Made by a program: the position numbers and the translations under genes. This document shows, in pieces, positions 11,333-22,845 of a stretch of 64,000 nucleotides of DNA (position 1 is the first letter of the stretch; each line of letters opens with the position of its first letter). This DNA comes from Campylorhamphus procurvoides (Eukaryota; Chordata; Aves; Passeriformes; Dendrocolaptidae). The stretch covers positions 1,956,492 through 2,020,491 of the forward strand of contig WBMV01006429.1 of the NCBI GenBank assembly GCA_013396655.1, read 5' to 3'. The notes under the pieces were generated by a model. That model was not told the DNA's origin. It saw only the letters and a list, made by a program, of their open reading frames with translations, and did not search any database.

Positions 11333-14300
11333 GTAAGGAAACCCCCAACCCTACAGAATTGTGCCGTCCTTGGTGCAGAGGATCCCTGGGCTAGAAGTCC
11401 TATGGGGTCGGATCCTGCTCCGTGGCTCTCCCTGCATGGGGACTGCCAGAGGGACAGCAAGCTTGGCCTGCTCTAAGTATGGTACCTGGTCCCAAAAAAG
11501 CAAGGGACCCCACTACTGAGGTGGCAAGGGCCGAGGATGGGCAGGGAGGGTGCTGTCCTTCTGCACTGGTGGCAACCGGGGTAATATGGTTGGAAAGTCC
11601 TTTTCCCCATCCTGGCACCCCTGTCCTCTCTTGCAGCCACAGGGTAGGATGGGCTAAGTCAGAAACCCCCAGGACCCCTAAGGTCCCCCTGTGGGGGGGG
11701 TCTCACGTAAGGGTGGGTGCATGAGGCTGTGCCTGTGTGTGAGAGGGTAAGTTGTCTATATGTGTGTGAAGGCAAGGTACTGTACATAAATACAGGCTGT
11801 GTGTGTGTGTATGTGCATAAAGTGGATTGAATGAGGTGCTACAGGCTCTGTGTGCGTGTGCAAAGTACCATGAGCTGTATGTGTGTACAGACAGTGTCAC
11901 CAGGTGTGTATGGGGGGTGTTATGTGCTCATGTGTGCAGAGTGTTGTGTGTGGGGGACAGTGTGTGTGTGCAAAGTGTGGGGACAGTGCCACGTGGAGGG
12001 GGGATGTGGGTGCCGCAGGTGCAGCACGCCATGGGTGGGTGCTTGGCATGGCAGAAGAGTGTCTTGGTTCCTGTGGTTACCTCTGGTGTGGGCGCCGAGC
12101 GGTTGTGCTGCCTCCAGGGTCCTGTCCCCACGTCCCTGGGGTCCTGTCCCCACTGAACTCCTGACCTGGGGAAAGCGTCTGGGTGACCCCAGCCCCCTGC
12201 CCACCCTGCTGCCCACTTCAAAGGCGGTGGGCAGATCCCCCTTGGGGCCAGCACAAATTGACAAGGACTTCTCTTTGTCATGGAGATGGTGGCTGGCTCC
12301 TTTGGCAGCAAGGAGAGGTGTGGAGCCCTTTGTCCTGACCTACCCTCACCCTTTCATCTTCCCAGCCTGGTTCTGTCCTGCCCCAGCAGGACCCTCTGCC
12401 CACAGTGTTTGCCTTGACCTGCCACCCCTCTCCCTCTCCTGTGCTGGCTACGAGCTCCCCAGAGCTCTGCTGGGGCCAAACTCACTACAGGAGTGGCTGT
12501 GGTTTTGGTTACTGCTGCCCCATATCCCTGGAATCAGGGCCAGTGCTCCCTGCTTGCAAAGTGTCTCCAGTTTTTGGCTTGTTTTTCGCTCCACATTATT
12601 CCCACTGGCCAAGACCCATGTGAGGGCCTTGTGCAGAGGTGCCTGGGGTCTTCCAGCATGGAAAATAGCTACTTGTATTCCTAGGATCCATGTGGCAGGG
12701 ATAGGGACCAGTGACTGCAGCGGAGCACGCAGAGTATCCTGATAAATGGAAAAAAAACAGCCCCAGTGTGGAAAGAGGAGGGGAGAGGCAGGCTGGTATT
12801 TCCTGTCCCATTTTAAGCACTGAATACAACTATTTAGGAAAAATGCCTCTCCCCACACCCAGTGATGGAGACCCACAGGCATGCCAGGGCTGAGGGCTTC
12901 CCTCTGCCTGGGGTGGAAGGGGGTGTGATCTGCAACCCTCCACTGCAGCTGGGACCCCACCACTAATGCAGGTTTTGTAGATTTGGATATCTCGGTTTCT
13001 TCTGAGGAAAGAGGTGGGAGGGAAAATTAATGAGGGGGGAAATCCATCAGCACACCTCTCCTCTGGATCAAGGGCATGGGTTTACACCCAGCAGTGGGTC
13101 CGAGATAAAACAGGGGCTTGAAAGCACCTCTGATTGAGTTAGACGACAATTGAGTTGATTGAATTCTGGAAAAATATCATTAGTTGCTTAGTTTGTATCT
13201 CTTAGATCAAGTACATACAAAGGAACAAATAAATCAGCCTTGCTCCTCTCACACACAGAGGAGCTGCCCCAGCCTCACCACAGCCTTGTGGGGCTGAATG
13301 TTGGGGTGAAAGGCCCTTTCTTGTGGGGTTTTCCTCAAAATGAATGGACCAGCAAGGTCCCTTTCTAAGGCACTCTGAGATTAAGGACCTGTTCTTGCAC
13401 CTCTGCTGGTTCCAGGCCCAGTGCTGATGATATCAAGCAGCAGCCAGTGCTTTCCAGTGCTGCCTTTTAAATAAAAGTCTCCATTAAGGTTTGAAAGAGA
13501 GCAAGGCAGAGATGGGTTCGACATAGATAAGGGCGAAGCTCTTAGATGAATCATTTTATTGAAATCAATAAACTGGACTTTAATCAGTCTGGATTGATAA
13601 ACTACCCATCTCACCACAACGGGAATAGGAAATGAATACACGAACTTTTTCGCTATAAATATCAACAGTTTCATTGTGAGTGCTATAAATCATAATACTT
13701 CAGAGGGTTGTAAATTAAGGTTCCCTCTCTGTCTTGGCTTGTATAAACAGCCCTTGGCCGCAGTTTGAAAGCTTTTGGGGAAGAGCTGCGTGGTGGTAAG
13801 AGAAAATGTTATGCGGGGGACATGAGTGTGATGGGAACTTCTGCAAACGTGATCCAGAGCCCGAGAAAAATCAATGAGAAATCTCCCAGTGACTCACTGC
13901 AGAGTCAGGCTTTACAGAGGGATGATTTTATGTACCTGTTGCTACATAAATGCGTTCTTCAGCCGGCTGAGCCGAGATAACCCAGCAGCAGAAGGGATTG
14001 CAATGCGAGTTGCTGGGAATGGGCAGCTAAAGGGAACTGAGCTGGAAGATATCCCCAGGCCTCATTTCTCTCTCCAATGTCACCTCTTTTTCTGCTCATA
14101 AAGTCTTCATGAGCAGCGTGTCAGAGCCTCATGCTTCCTCCTTATTCACAATTATTTGCAAACTTCCCTGTGAATTGCACCCTGGGTTTATAAAAAGCTC
14201 AGGAAGGTGGCTGGAAACGGGGCTGGCTGAACTTTGAAATTCACCCACTGCTCGTTAGTCATGCAAATCCTTAGATACTGCCTCGGGTCTGGCTTTTAGG

Positions 14301-17300
14301 TCACTAATCCAGCCGGGGCAGCAGGGCTAAATATTGCAAGTGAAAGTGCATTTGGGGCATCCCTTCAGGAGGCAGATGTGCTCAGGGCTTCATGTGGTAC
14401 CCATGCCTGTGGTGCCTGGGCAGATTTTGGGGTGATGGAGAGCAAACAGTGGTGCTCTGAGCATGGCCAAATGGCAATTTGAGGGGTCTGCAGTTTTCCA
14501 TCTCAGTTTTCACTATTTCTAGATCGGTTTACCAGCTCTGTTTATTTTCCTAGTGAGGCCCATGAACACTGGAGGAAAGAGTAAAAATTCCAATAATGAG
14601 GGAGAAACATTTCCCCTGGACTGCTGGGGTTCATGCCGTGCTTGGTATGTTTTGGGAGGATGGTGGTGGCTGGAGGACAGAGCATTTCCCTGGTCAGCCC
14701 CTCTATGGGGGACCCTCCTTAGGACATGGTCACTCCCTGTGAGACCCTTTGCTCTCCCAGGAGTCTGAGTGTCCGTGTGCCTGGCCCCATCATTCTCCCC
14801 TTGAATTATTAACCCACAACCTGCTTCTGGCCCCATCTGGGGTTTGTTGTCTGCTCAGCCTGCTGGCCAAGGTACAGACCTCTTAAACTTTCCTAGAATT
14901 GACTTTCCTTGTACAAAAAGGGCTTCCCTGGAGCACTGGAGGTACCTACGTGATGGGCTTGGCTAGCTAATACCCCGGGATTAGCAGAGGGACACTTTAA
15001 ACCTCTGGCCAATGACAGATGTTTCCTATAGGGGACCCTTCAAGGACGCCCACTCCAGTGCTGTTAACTTTGTGATTGCTTGGATAAGGGGCTGGCTCTT
15101 TCGCCTGTGCTGCCCCATGGTAAGGATGGGCCAAGCCCTGTGGGGGAGAGGAACCCTGGTGCCCAGATGGGACCCTCGCTGCCTTGCTGTCCTCCTCCTG
15201 CTGCCCCTGGGCCAGATCCAGCCAGGGGACAGGTCAAGATGAGCTGGATCAGGGCTGGTGTGAAGGGCAATGCTCTGAATCGGGCTGTTTCCATCCCGCA
15301 TGCGCTGTCATCCCATGTGCCACCCCGGCACTGCTCACCCTCCCGCCCTGGTGTGGTCTTTGACCCAGCACAGGAACCAGGCTGGCGGTGCTCAGCTTGG
15401 CACCCATAAAACATGGGATCAACTGAAGGAATCTGCCAGTTGCCAAAATAAAGGATTGAATCACTGCAGGGCTGGGAAGGACTTATCCCAAAACACAGCT
15501 TCAGGCTGCTGCACCCGGGGTCGAAACATCTCTAGTTGTGTTGTCCATGTCCACAAATATGGGGTTGGAATGGGGAACCTCCAGCTCACTGCAAACATCA
15601 GGGAGTTGCCCTTCATCCCCTTGGTGTATGCAGCTATTGAATGCAAGATGAGGCTTGCAGGAGGGGTGCTCTTGCCTGCACGTGTGGCTGTAGCTGCAGT
15701 TCTGGCCTTGTCCCACTATGCCAGCAGTGCAGAGTTCAGCCAGGGCCAGCCTCTGCTCATGTGCACCGGTCTGTGCTCTCCAAATCCAGCACTTTAACCA
15801 GGTGTGTCTGCCCTTTCCCAGCAGCCAGGCTGCCCTAAGCAGGTTTGCCATGCACCAAGCTCTGCCAGTCCCATAACCTCTGGGCATGCAACCCCCAGTC
15901 ACACACTGACTTAGAGCAAAGCTCTTCTGGGAGCACAGAGCTTGACCCTCTGTGAGCAGGAGGCTACAAAACCATTGGGTCAAGTGGTGCAGTTTGGCAA
16001 GTGAAAGATTTCCAGTGCATGCTGTACTAAACCAAAAAAGGGTTTGTTGCTAGTGGGTGCCCACGGGAACATTACCATTTGCTCTAAAGTCTTTGGAGCC
16101 AGGATGTGTCAATATCAGGTTGAAAGCCTGGAAGGAGATACCCCGAGGATAGGAGAGTTGCTCAGGTCCTTGAAGGCACCTGCAGCACTCTGAGGCACAG
16201 ATGAGTCCTGCCTCAACCCTGATATCTAAATGGCCATTTTCCCAACCTGGAGTAGACTGGGGAGCTTTGGCAGGGTCCATTGGGTGAGGATTCATCCAAC
16301 ATCCCCTCCCTCTGCAATAGAGAGGCATTAAATCTGTACAGGGGGGATGTGTGTTTCCTCATACCCAGTTTTTGACACCCAGCAGTTGTCTAAATCCAAT
16401 ACATTCTGTCCGAGGGATGATCTCAGGCAGGGATCTTGGGAAGGATTGCCCTCCGGAGGGGGTCATTCCTCGCTGGCCGTGGTGAAGCAAGCCACATGGC
16501 TCTGCTCCTTTTCCCCTTGTTGGTCGTCCCATCCATCAATCCTCTGCTTCCTGCAGCAGAGGGAAAATAGCTGAGGATATTGAAGTATGCAGGGGAAGGG
16601 GAAGGCTTGTGAAAACCATGTGCTGCTGGTTCCCAGCACTCAGGGAGGGTGGGGGGCTCGGGTTTATCCCCCCTTCTCGGGCCACAGAGGAGCGTGGGTG
16701 TTTTGGAGTGGCTGCTGGAGCTGGAGGGGAAAGGAGGGGAGCGAATGAGTGTGGGGCAGGGGGTGTACAGGGAGGGCATCAGGGGCTCAGCCCCTGCCAC
16801 TGCTGGTGCAGACTTTGGGGTTCCCATTTCCAGTCAGTTTACAGATGGTGAAATGAGCCAGGCTGTCTGTCCCCAGCCCCAGCATCACCGTGGCACAGGA
16901 CGGCTCCCATCACCGCTGCTCAGCAGAGGGAGCATTGACCCCTCCACACAGACAGCTGGAGCACATCTGGCTGCCAGATGAGGGTGGCTCCAGTCAGCCT
17001 GGAGTCTCCTGAGCTTCAGGAGCAGACCCCAGCCCTCTGCTGGGCCTGGGGTCTCTGTCATGGACCATCACTCTGCTGGCTGTGCCTGTCTTTGTGGAGG
17101 TGTGGGGGGGGATTTCCCCCATGGAGCTGCAGAAGGATTGGGGTTTAAGATGTCCAGCAAGCAGAGCCCATGGCTCTGACCCTGGGACTCCACTCTGTTT
17201 TGGAACTGCTTCGATGCCTCAGTTTCTCCATCTGCAGCATTGCCTAATCTCCACCAGTGGTAGGGGGAATTTTCCTTGATTTCCTTTGGAGAAATGCCAA

Positions 17301-20300
17301 ATCCTGATAGAGCACTGATTTCTCTGGGATGAAAGGATTTTATCCTCTGTGAGCAGATGCTATTTATTCAGAATGAAGCAGCTTTATCATGGAGAGGAAG
17401 CACCTACGTGGAGGAGAGAGCCTTGAGCCCTGTCTTGCTGCATTTTAACTCCATTGTGGGCTGGTTCTTTCCCAGGTGCTCACTGATGGTCAGACTTTCA
17501 TACCTGATGTTTTCCAGCATTAAAATATTGTAATGCCATCAGATAGTGTGGGATCAAGCACCCAGTACAGACAGACAAGGCTGTCCCATATTGCTGATTT
17601 GTCAGGGGTTTTGGTGCACAGTTTCTTAATTAAAACCATCCTTTGGGCAGGCCAAGGCTGGACAGGGTGAACTACCCCCTCCCTGTCAGCCTCTGCTTTG
17701 ACCATAGACAGTGGGCACAGGATTCTAGTTTGATTTTCCTTTACCCTGCCAGGCTCCTGACCCAGCCCAGGACAGGAGCTCCAGCATCCTGTTCTGGGGC
17801 AGGGCTGCTGTGGGGAGCAGATCCAGCCTGGGATCAGGACTCCATCCCCCTGTGTGTGTGCAAGTGTGTGTGTGCACACACTCAGAGCGCGTCCCTCGGG
17901 GTTTGCACAGCACATTAAAGCTATTCCCTTATCTAATCATGGCTCAGGTGAGTGCTATTAGGGTTATACATTAACAGTAGTAACGATACCTTCTCCCCAC
18001 GCAGCCATTGGCCCTGCCTTGATCCCAAAGCCGAAACCATTCCCACTGGCCCCATGGATGGCTCCATTTGGCCGCCCGAGAAGTTCCTTTGCCTGGTCTT
18101 TTAGGGACAAGCAGGAGGAGCTGTAAATGTGTAGCAGGGCTGGAAGAGGCCAGCAACAGTGTCAGGAGACATCACCATCACCCCCTGTGCATCCTGTGCA
18201 CCCCATCCACACTCACTCCCAGAACAGCAGCCTCAGCTCCAGACTATATCAGCCATGGGACAGCCTGATCCACCTTTTCAGGCTTGGCTGGAAAAGGGGG
18301 AGCAGCTCCATCCCTCAGATTGGCTGTGCTCCCTTCTGCAGCATCAAGGTTTCCCCATGGGTATGAGGGCTCCCCATAAGGAACCAGGCTGGTTTGTCCT
18401 GAGTTTCCTCTTTCTTTTCACAGAGCCATAAAAACTCTCCAGGAGAGAGTTAAGTGTAACCCAGCATTCATATTCAAGGTAGCTGAATTATTCATTGTCG
18501 ATAGTATTTCTTTGGAGTCCTTTTCTTTTCCTTGTGAATCACCCAGAGCACATCCCCGAATTCAGCAAACATCCAAAACCAGCAATTAATTGAGGTGAAT
18601 AACTTTCCATCTCTGCTTGGTTGTGAACCCTCTGCTTTGAGTCTCTTCTACCTGATATTGGGCAGTGAAAGCCCAGTGCCCAGCTAGCCCAGCGATGGTT
18701 CTGCCAGCCCTGAGGCAAAGCACAGCCTCCTTCCAGGATGAACTACGAAGAGGGAATAACAAAGAACAAGCTGTGATGGATCTATTTACAGCTGTAGCAG
18801 GAAATAATAACTCCTACTGAAATTCATGGCATATGTGGTATTCACAAACCGCCTTTATTCTTTATCCTTTAATTATGTTTTATTGTATGTGTCAATTCCT
18901 TCACGTTCTGAGTGTTTTTATGTAGGGGTATTCAAACAGCAATACTGCAAATAAGATAATTTTTAAGTTATTATCTTTTTAGAAAGGTTTTTGCTTTCAA
19001 ATGAAAAAGGAAAGATAAATGTATGAGAAAGAAACTCATAGGAAACCCAGAGCCTGGAGCAACTGAAGGGAGCCCAGTTTCTCACAGAGCTGCTAAACCT
19101 CACATAAATCTCCACCAGCGCATCTGGTTTATTCTGTAACTTCCCAGGAATCGCTGTGTTTGCAAATTCAGCACAGGTCCCTGCTGGGTTGGGGTGCAAA
19201 AGTTCTTTTCATGCTGGTGAACCCCTCCCCTGTGGGGTGGTGAGAGGCAGCAGAGACCCCCAGGAAGGAAGAGGGTCCTGTGGGAGACCAAGGGGAGAGT
19301 GTGGGTCCCACGTGGGCCCCCAGCATCACTCCAGCCCAGCAGGATCTCCTGGGGGCACTTTTGCTTTGGGCTGTCACAGCTGATGTGCCAAATAGGAGGC
19401 AAGAACCCAGCAAAGCTGCCATAGACCCCTTGCACACTGAATCACTGTGTTTCAGCTGCATTTCTGCAGACATTCCACACGCATCTTGCTCAATCAAATT
19501 ACCCTTTTTTACCCTGTTTTTGACTGCAGAGTCACCTCGTGTGTTCATAGGCAGGTTTGACCTGGTGGCGATGAGGAGGGATTAGGTGTTCACTTCTGAC
19601 CAGCCCTGGGATGAGCTGGGCTCCCCACTCTCTGAAGTGGTCACTGAAATCATCACATCCTTCAAATATGAGTTAGTGGCTGAAGTTCAGCCCTGGTGCT
19701 GGAGCTCTAGTTTCTATTCCAGGCCATGTTGCAGCCTTGCTGAGCTCCTTCCCTCTTCCATGGATCGCTGGAGAGCTTTGGTGCTTCTTGGGAACCCTTT
19801 TTACATCCACCAGATGCTGCAAGGGAAATGACCCCATGGGTGCTCCTCTCCTGCCTGCAGTATACCATGACTGTGGGTTGTTCCATCTCCAACACTCTTT
19901 TACATTTATGTTTCAGTGTAAGAAGTGGCTTAGGAAAGTTTCCATCTCCTTGCAATGGGAAAGCAGGAGAGAAATCCATGGAGCTGTTCTGTACTTGCTC
20001 CTGATCCTTCCCATGGCAGCACTGCTCTCAGCAACAGAAATTCAGGAGAAGATGGACAAATGTGTCTGCCAGGCAAACAATTAGCCAGGCACCATCCCTC
20101 TTGAGTCCCTGAAACAGGATTTTGTCATTTTGGGTGGAGAAGCAAATATTCACAGCTGTGTTTATTCCCTGCCCATGGGCATTTCTGCAGAAGAAAGCAC
20201 CAGGAACTTGTCAGCAAACTGCTGGCATGGATGTCCTTCCCAGGAATGCCACCTGCACCCCATGGCCCCCCGCCCAGGCAGAGTCCCACAGCTCACCCTG

Positions 20301-21685
20301 TGTGTCTGTGGGTTAACAAAGGAACTAACAGAGGAGACTCCACGGCCTCTTTTGACTATATTTTTCTGCTAGAGAACAGCAGGTGTTGTTTGCAGACCCG
20401 TGTGATGTGTGCAGAGAGTTTGAGTCTTGATGGCCCTGAGCCATCAAGTCGTTCTCTGGGAGGACTAAGGAGAGATTCAGTCTGGCTTTGGTCAAACACC
20501 CATGGCCCATGGAGCCAGTCCCCAGGGGTGTTTAGGCATCTCATGGGGCTTTCTCCAGAGGATCTTTAAGGGCTGTACCAAAAGCACCGTCCTCTGTCTT
20601 AAATCATTATAGGGAGAAGGAAAATAATGCTCTCAGTGTCAGAGAAAAGCCGTTTTTCCAGGCTTTTCTGTCTTTGCCCTGTCCTGATCCATGTGCCTTC
20701 AAGTGGTGGCACCTTGGGTTTGGACTTCCTACCAAAGAGTTGGGCTTTCCTCTGCCCTCCCAGGCAGCATGTCCTCAGCCCACCACAGGACTTGCAGCAA
20801 CTGCCTGTCATGACACATGGGACTTACGGTCCATCCTCTTGGGGTGATTCTGAATCCCTCCTGTTCCTTCCACCAAGCAATTCCACCAAAGCCCAGGTAC
20901 TTTCCAACAGGGAAAAACCCCCTGGTGCTAACCAGGATGGACATTAAATCCAATAGGAGCCTCATGACTCTCCTTCCCACTGGTCCCCAGGGCATTGCCA
21001 TGTTTTCCCTGAACTGCCTGCAGGTGGTTATGTATCTCCTCTATGCTCATTCCTTCCCTCCACCGCTCCCCTTTCCCACAGCTCATTTCCCACTCTGCTC
21101 TCTCTGCCAGGCAAGACCAGGACAAAAGACAAGTACCGAGTGGTGTACACAGACCACCAGCGCCTGGAGCTGGAGAAGGAGTTTCACTACAGCCGCTACA
21201 TCACCATCCGCCGCAAGGCTGAGCTGGCTGCTGCCCTGGGGCTGACTGAACGGCAGGTCAGTGCTGCAGTGTCCTGGGAAAACCAGGTCCCAGGTGGAGA
21301 TGGGGATGGGGAGTGGGAGGGCTGCAGCCCAAGCAGGTAACAGATGCCCCACGTTGCTCCACAGAGATCCCTTCCTTTCCAAATCTGACTATGCCCTCCC
21401 TGCCACAGGGGGATCTTGAGGGTTGCCATCCTTGGCTGCATCCATCGTCATCTCTGCATCTCCGTCTTCTTTCTGCAGGTGAAAATCTGGTTTCAGAATC
21501 GGAGGGCGAAGGAGAGGAAGGTGAACAAGAAGAAGATGCAGCAGCAAAGCCAGCCCACCAGCACCACGACGCCGACCCCCCCAGCCGTCAGCACGCTCGG
21601 ACCCATGGGAGGCCTCTGCAACAACAGTGCCCCCAGCCTTGTCTCCTCATCTCCGCTGACGATCAAGGAAGAATTCATGCCTTAA
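10906..21685 (+). CDS. CDX1: CDX1, caudal-type homeobox transcription factor 1 (3 exons, 259 aa)
   Basis: Coding exons are 10906-11332, 21111-21256 and 21479-21685, joined in phases 1 and 0 to give 259 aa, close to the roughly 260-265 aa of vertebrate CDX1. The N-terminus [15 protein letters not shown] is the caudal-family start and decides the ATG, because the frame stays open further upstream. Residues 1-140 form the proline/serine-rich caudal activation region. PYEWM at 128-132 is the PBX-contact motif. The homeodomain is about 148-207, with WFQNRR at 195-200 in helix 3 (W48, F49 and N51 of the domain conserved). The lysine-rich tail KERKVNKKK follows, and the C-terminus ends in EEFMP. The nuclear protein binds TTTATG/TTTATTG sites and controls posterior HOX genes, axial patterning and intestinal epithelium. 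The avian gene has been called CdxA. CDX2 and CDX4 are alternatives by family; position next to SLC6A7 and CAMK2A and the N-terminus favour CDX1. Confidence 0.95.
11725..11985 (+). repeat. Interrupted (TG)n-rich simple-sequence region
   Basis: There are many short runs of TGTG separated by 5-20 other bases, such as around 11795-11815 and 11950-11965. No perfect tract is longer than about 15 bases. Confidence 0.6.
13430..14000 (+). promoter_or_regulatory. Candidate CDX1 intronic enhancer block A (AT-rich site cluster)
   Basis: An abrupt drop in GC content compared with the neighbouring intron, with dense homeodomain-type words: TTTAAATAAAAG near 13467, TTTTATTG near 13555, CAATAAAC near 13566, several GATAAA and TAAAT motifs near 13590-13690, and TGTATAAAC near 13740. 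TTTATTG/CAATAAA are caudal-type sites. Function is inferred from composition and motif density only. Confidence 0.4.
14130..14330 (+). promoter_or_regulatory. Candidate CDX1 intronic enhancer block B (TCF-like plus octamer)
   Basis: It contains TTTATAAAAAG at 14188-14198, CTTTGAA at 14232-14238 and the POU octamer ATGCAAAT at 14261-14268, the same TCF-like and octamer pair that sits in the proximal promoter at 10693 and 10718. A single nuclear-receptor half-site AGGTCA lies at 14298-14303. No clean direct-repeat retinoic-acid element was found by eye. Confidence 0.4.
18470..19020 (+). promoter_or_regulatory. Candidate CDX1 intronic enhancer block C (AT-rich)
   Basis: Two AT-rich islands (about 18470-18620 and 18820-19020) with TGAATTATTCATTG, CAATTAATTG, CTTTATTC, TTTTATTGTATG and TTTTTATGTAGG. 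Several match caudal-type consensus words, suggesting autoregulatory input. Evidence is composition and motif density only. Confidence 0.3.
21111..21256 (+). CDS. CDX1: CDX1 coding exon 2
   Basis: 146 nt after a CTCTCTGCCAG acceptor, ending ...CGGCAG before GTCAGT. It encodes residues 143-191, from the homeodomain N-terminal arm through helix 2 to ERQ, and is the size expected for the CDX family's second exon. Confidence 0.96.
21257..21478 (+). other. CDX1: CDX1 intron 2 (222 bp)
   Basis: A short intron with GTCAGT donor and TTTCTGCAG acceptor. It splits the homeodomain immediately before VKIWFQNRR, the usual CDX position. Confidence 0.9.
21479..21685 (+). CDS. CDX1: CDX1 coding exon 3
   Basis: Begins in phase 0 with [14 protein letters not shown], followed by a glutamine/serine/threonine/proline-rich tail. 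The stop TAA is at 21683-21685. It encodes residues 192-259. Confidence 0.96.
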   Translation: MKIWFQNRRAKERKVNKKKMQQQSQPTSTTTPTPPAVSTLGPMGGLCNNSAPSLVSSSPLTIKEEFMP

Positions 21686-22845
21686 CCCCCTTCACCAGCT
21701 ACAGACACCAAGAGAAAAGCACTATGCAGCAGAGCCCAGCTGGCCCGTGTGCTCTGAAGAGCAAAGACACAATGCTCTTCCCAAAGACACGATGGTCCCT
21801 GACTGAACCGACGGGGCAGACAGCGAGGGGGCAAGGTGGCACTGGGACCTTCCCAAGGTCCTGGTGGGCTATGTAAAAAACATGGGTTAGGTAGTACTGC
21901 TCTGCCATAGGAAACACACACCAGTCTGGTCTCTGTAGCCCAAGGCAAGGTCCTTATGTCAGCAGAAGAGAAAGGGTAGTGATGGAGGTGGGCTCTTCTA
22001 TGGTGCTCCAGGTGGAACTGGAAGGATGTTTCCTTTGGTCCTCCTGGCTATTCAGCTGCCTGGTGCTTTTGGGCAGTTCGAACAAGACTGAAGCAGAAAA
22101 AAGACCTGTCTGGACTCAAGGCAGCTGAGCTTGTCTCCTGAGAAGTGGGGTGAGGAGGGCAGAGCAAGTTGGGCTGCAGGAGCCAGGCAAGACCCTCAGC
22201 TGTAGGACATGATAAGAGAGTCCTTCAAACCACGGTGATGGTGGCAAGCTAGAGCATATTCTTGACAACAGTCCCTGAGCAGCCCTGTCCATGTCCTCAG
22301 CCACCCTGGCAGTGCCTGCTTTCCCATCCCCAGCTCTGCCCCTGCAGCCACAAAGAGCCAGACGGAGACGTGTCCAGCAGTCCTGGTGCCCCTGGCTGTG
22401 CCATGGCAAGACAGCACTGCAGCCACTCTCCACCTGGAGCAAGGCAGAGGAAAGAAGGGAGCCTGGCACAGGCATGCTGCGGGCAGACCATCCTGCTGAT
22501 CCCTGAGACCACCCTCCTGTGGGGAAGGGGAGGAGAACAAAGAGTCTACCATCAGGACAGGGGACAAGAAGCAGCCCCGTGCTGCCCAGAAAGGCCAACG
22601 CTGGGAGAGCTTTGGGTGCTGGTCCAAGGGATCACAGTCACTGCAGGCACTGGGAGCTGCTGCCAGGTGGGCAAGGGCCACCTCAGGTATGCAAGAAAGG
22701 GCTGGCATGCAGCCTGGTGTTAGGGGATGGAAAAGCAGTTTTCAGCTCAGGACTTTGGCTCGGATTTTGTGTATATAAGGCAGAACTGTTTTTCCTTTTT
22801 ATTTTTAGGCATCAGCTAAAATAAAAATGAGCAGGAATCCCACGT
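21686..22845 (+). other. CDX1: CDX1 3' UTR
   Basis: No other gene signal lies between the stop and the first good AATAAA at 22820-22825. The UTR end is inferred at 15-25 bases after that signal. Confidence 0.5.
22820..22825 (+). terminator. CDX1: CDX1 polyadenylation signal AATAAA
   Basis: A canonical hexamer about 1.13 kb after the stop codon, followed by a T/G-rich segment near 22850-22870. Confidence 0.5.

Larger units (their letters stand above)
11333..21110 (+). other. CDX1: CDX1 intron 1 (9.8 kb)
   Basis: It contains no extra exon that I can support. It holds an interrupted TG-rich stretch (about 11725-11985) and several AT-rich blocks with clustered homeodomain-type sites, listed separately. 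Intron 1 of vertebrate CDX1 is known to carry enhancer activity. Confidence 0.8.

Noticed and set aside
10672..11460. 262-codon minus-strand frame opposite CDX1 exon 1
   Set aside because: It is an antisense shadow of the GC-rich CDX1 coding exon, which is itself confirmed by homology.
11831..12742. 303-codon plus-strand frame in CDX1 intron 1
   Set aside because: The start lies in TG-repeat sequence (CVCVQ-type translation) and the rest has no family likeness. Chance frame.
14290..14310. Retinoic-acid response element (direct repeat) in CDX1 intron 1
   Set aside because: Only one AGGTCA half-site is present here; no second half-site at a 2- or 5-base spacing was found by eye.
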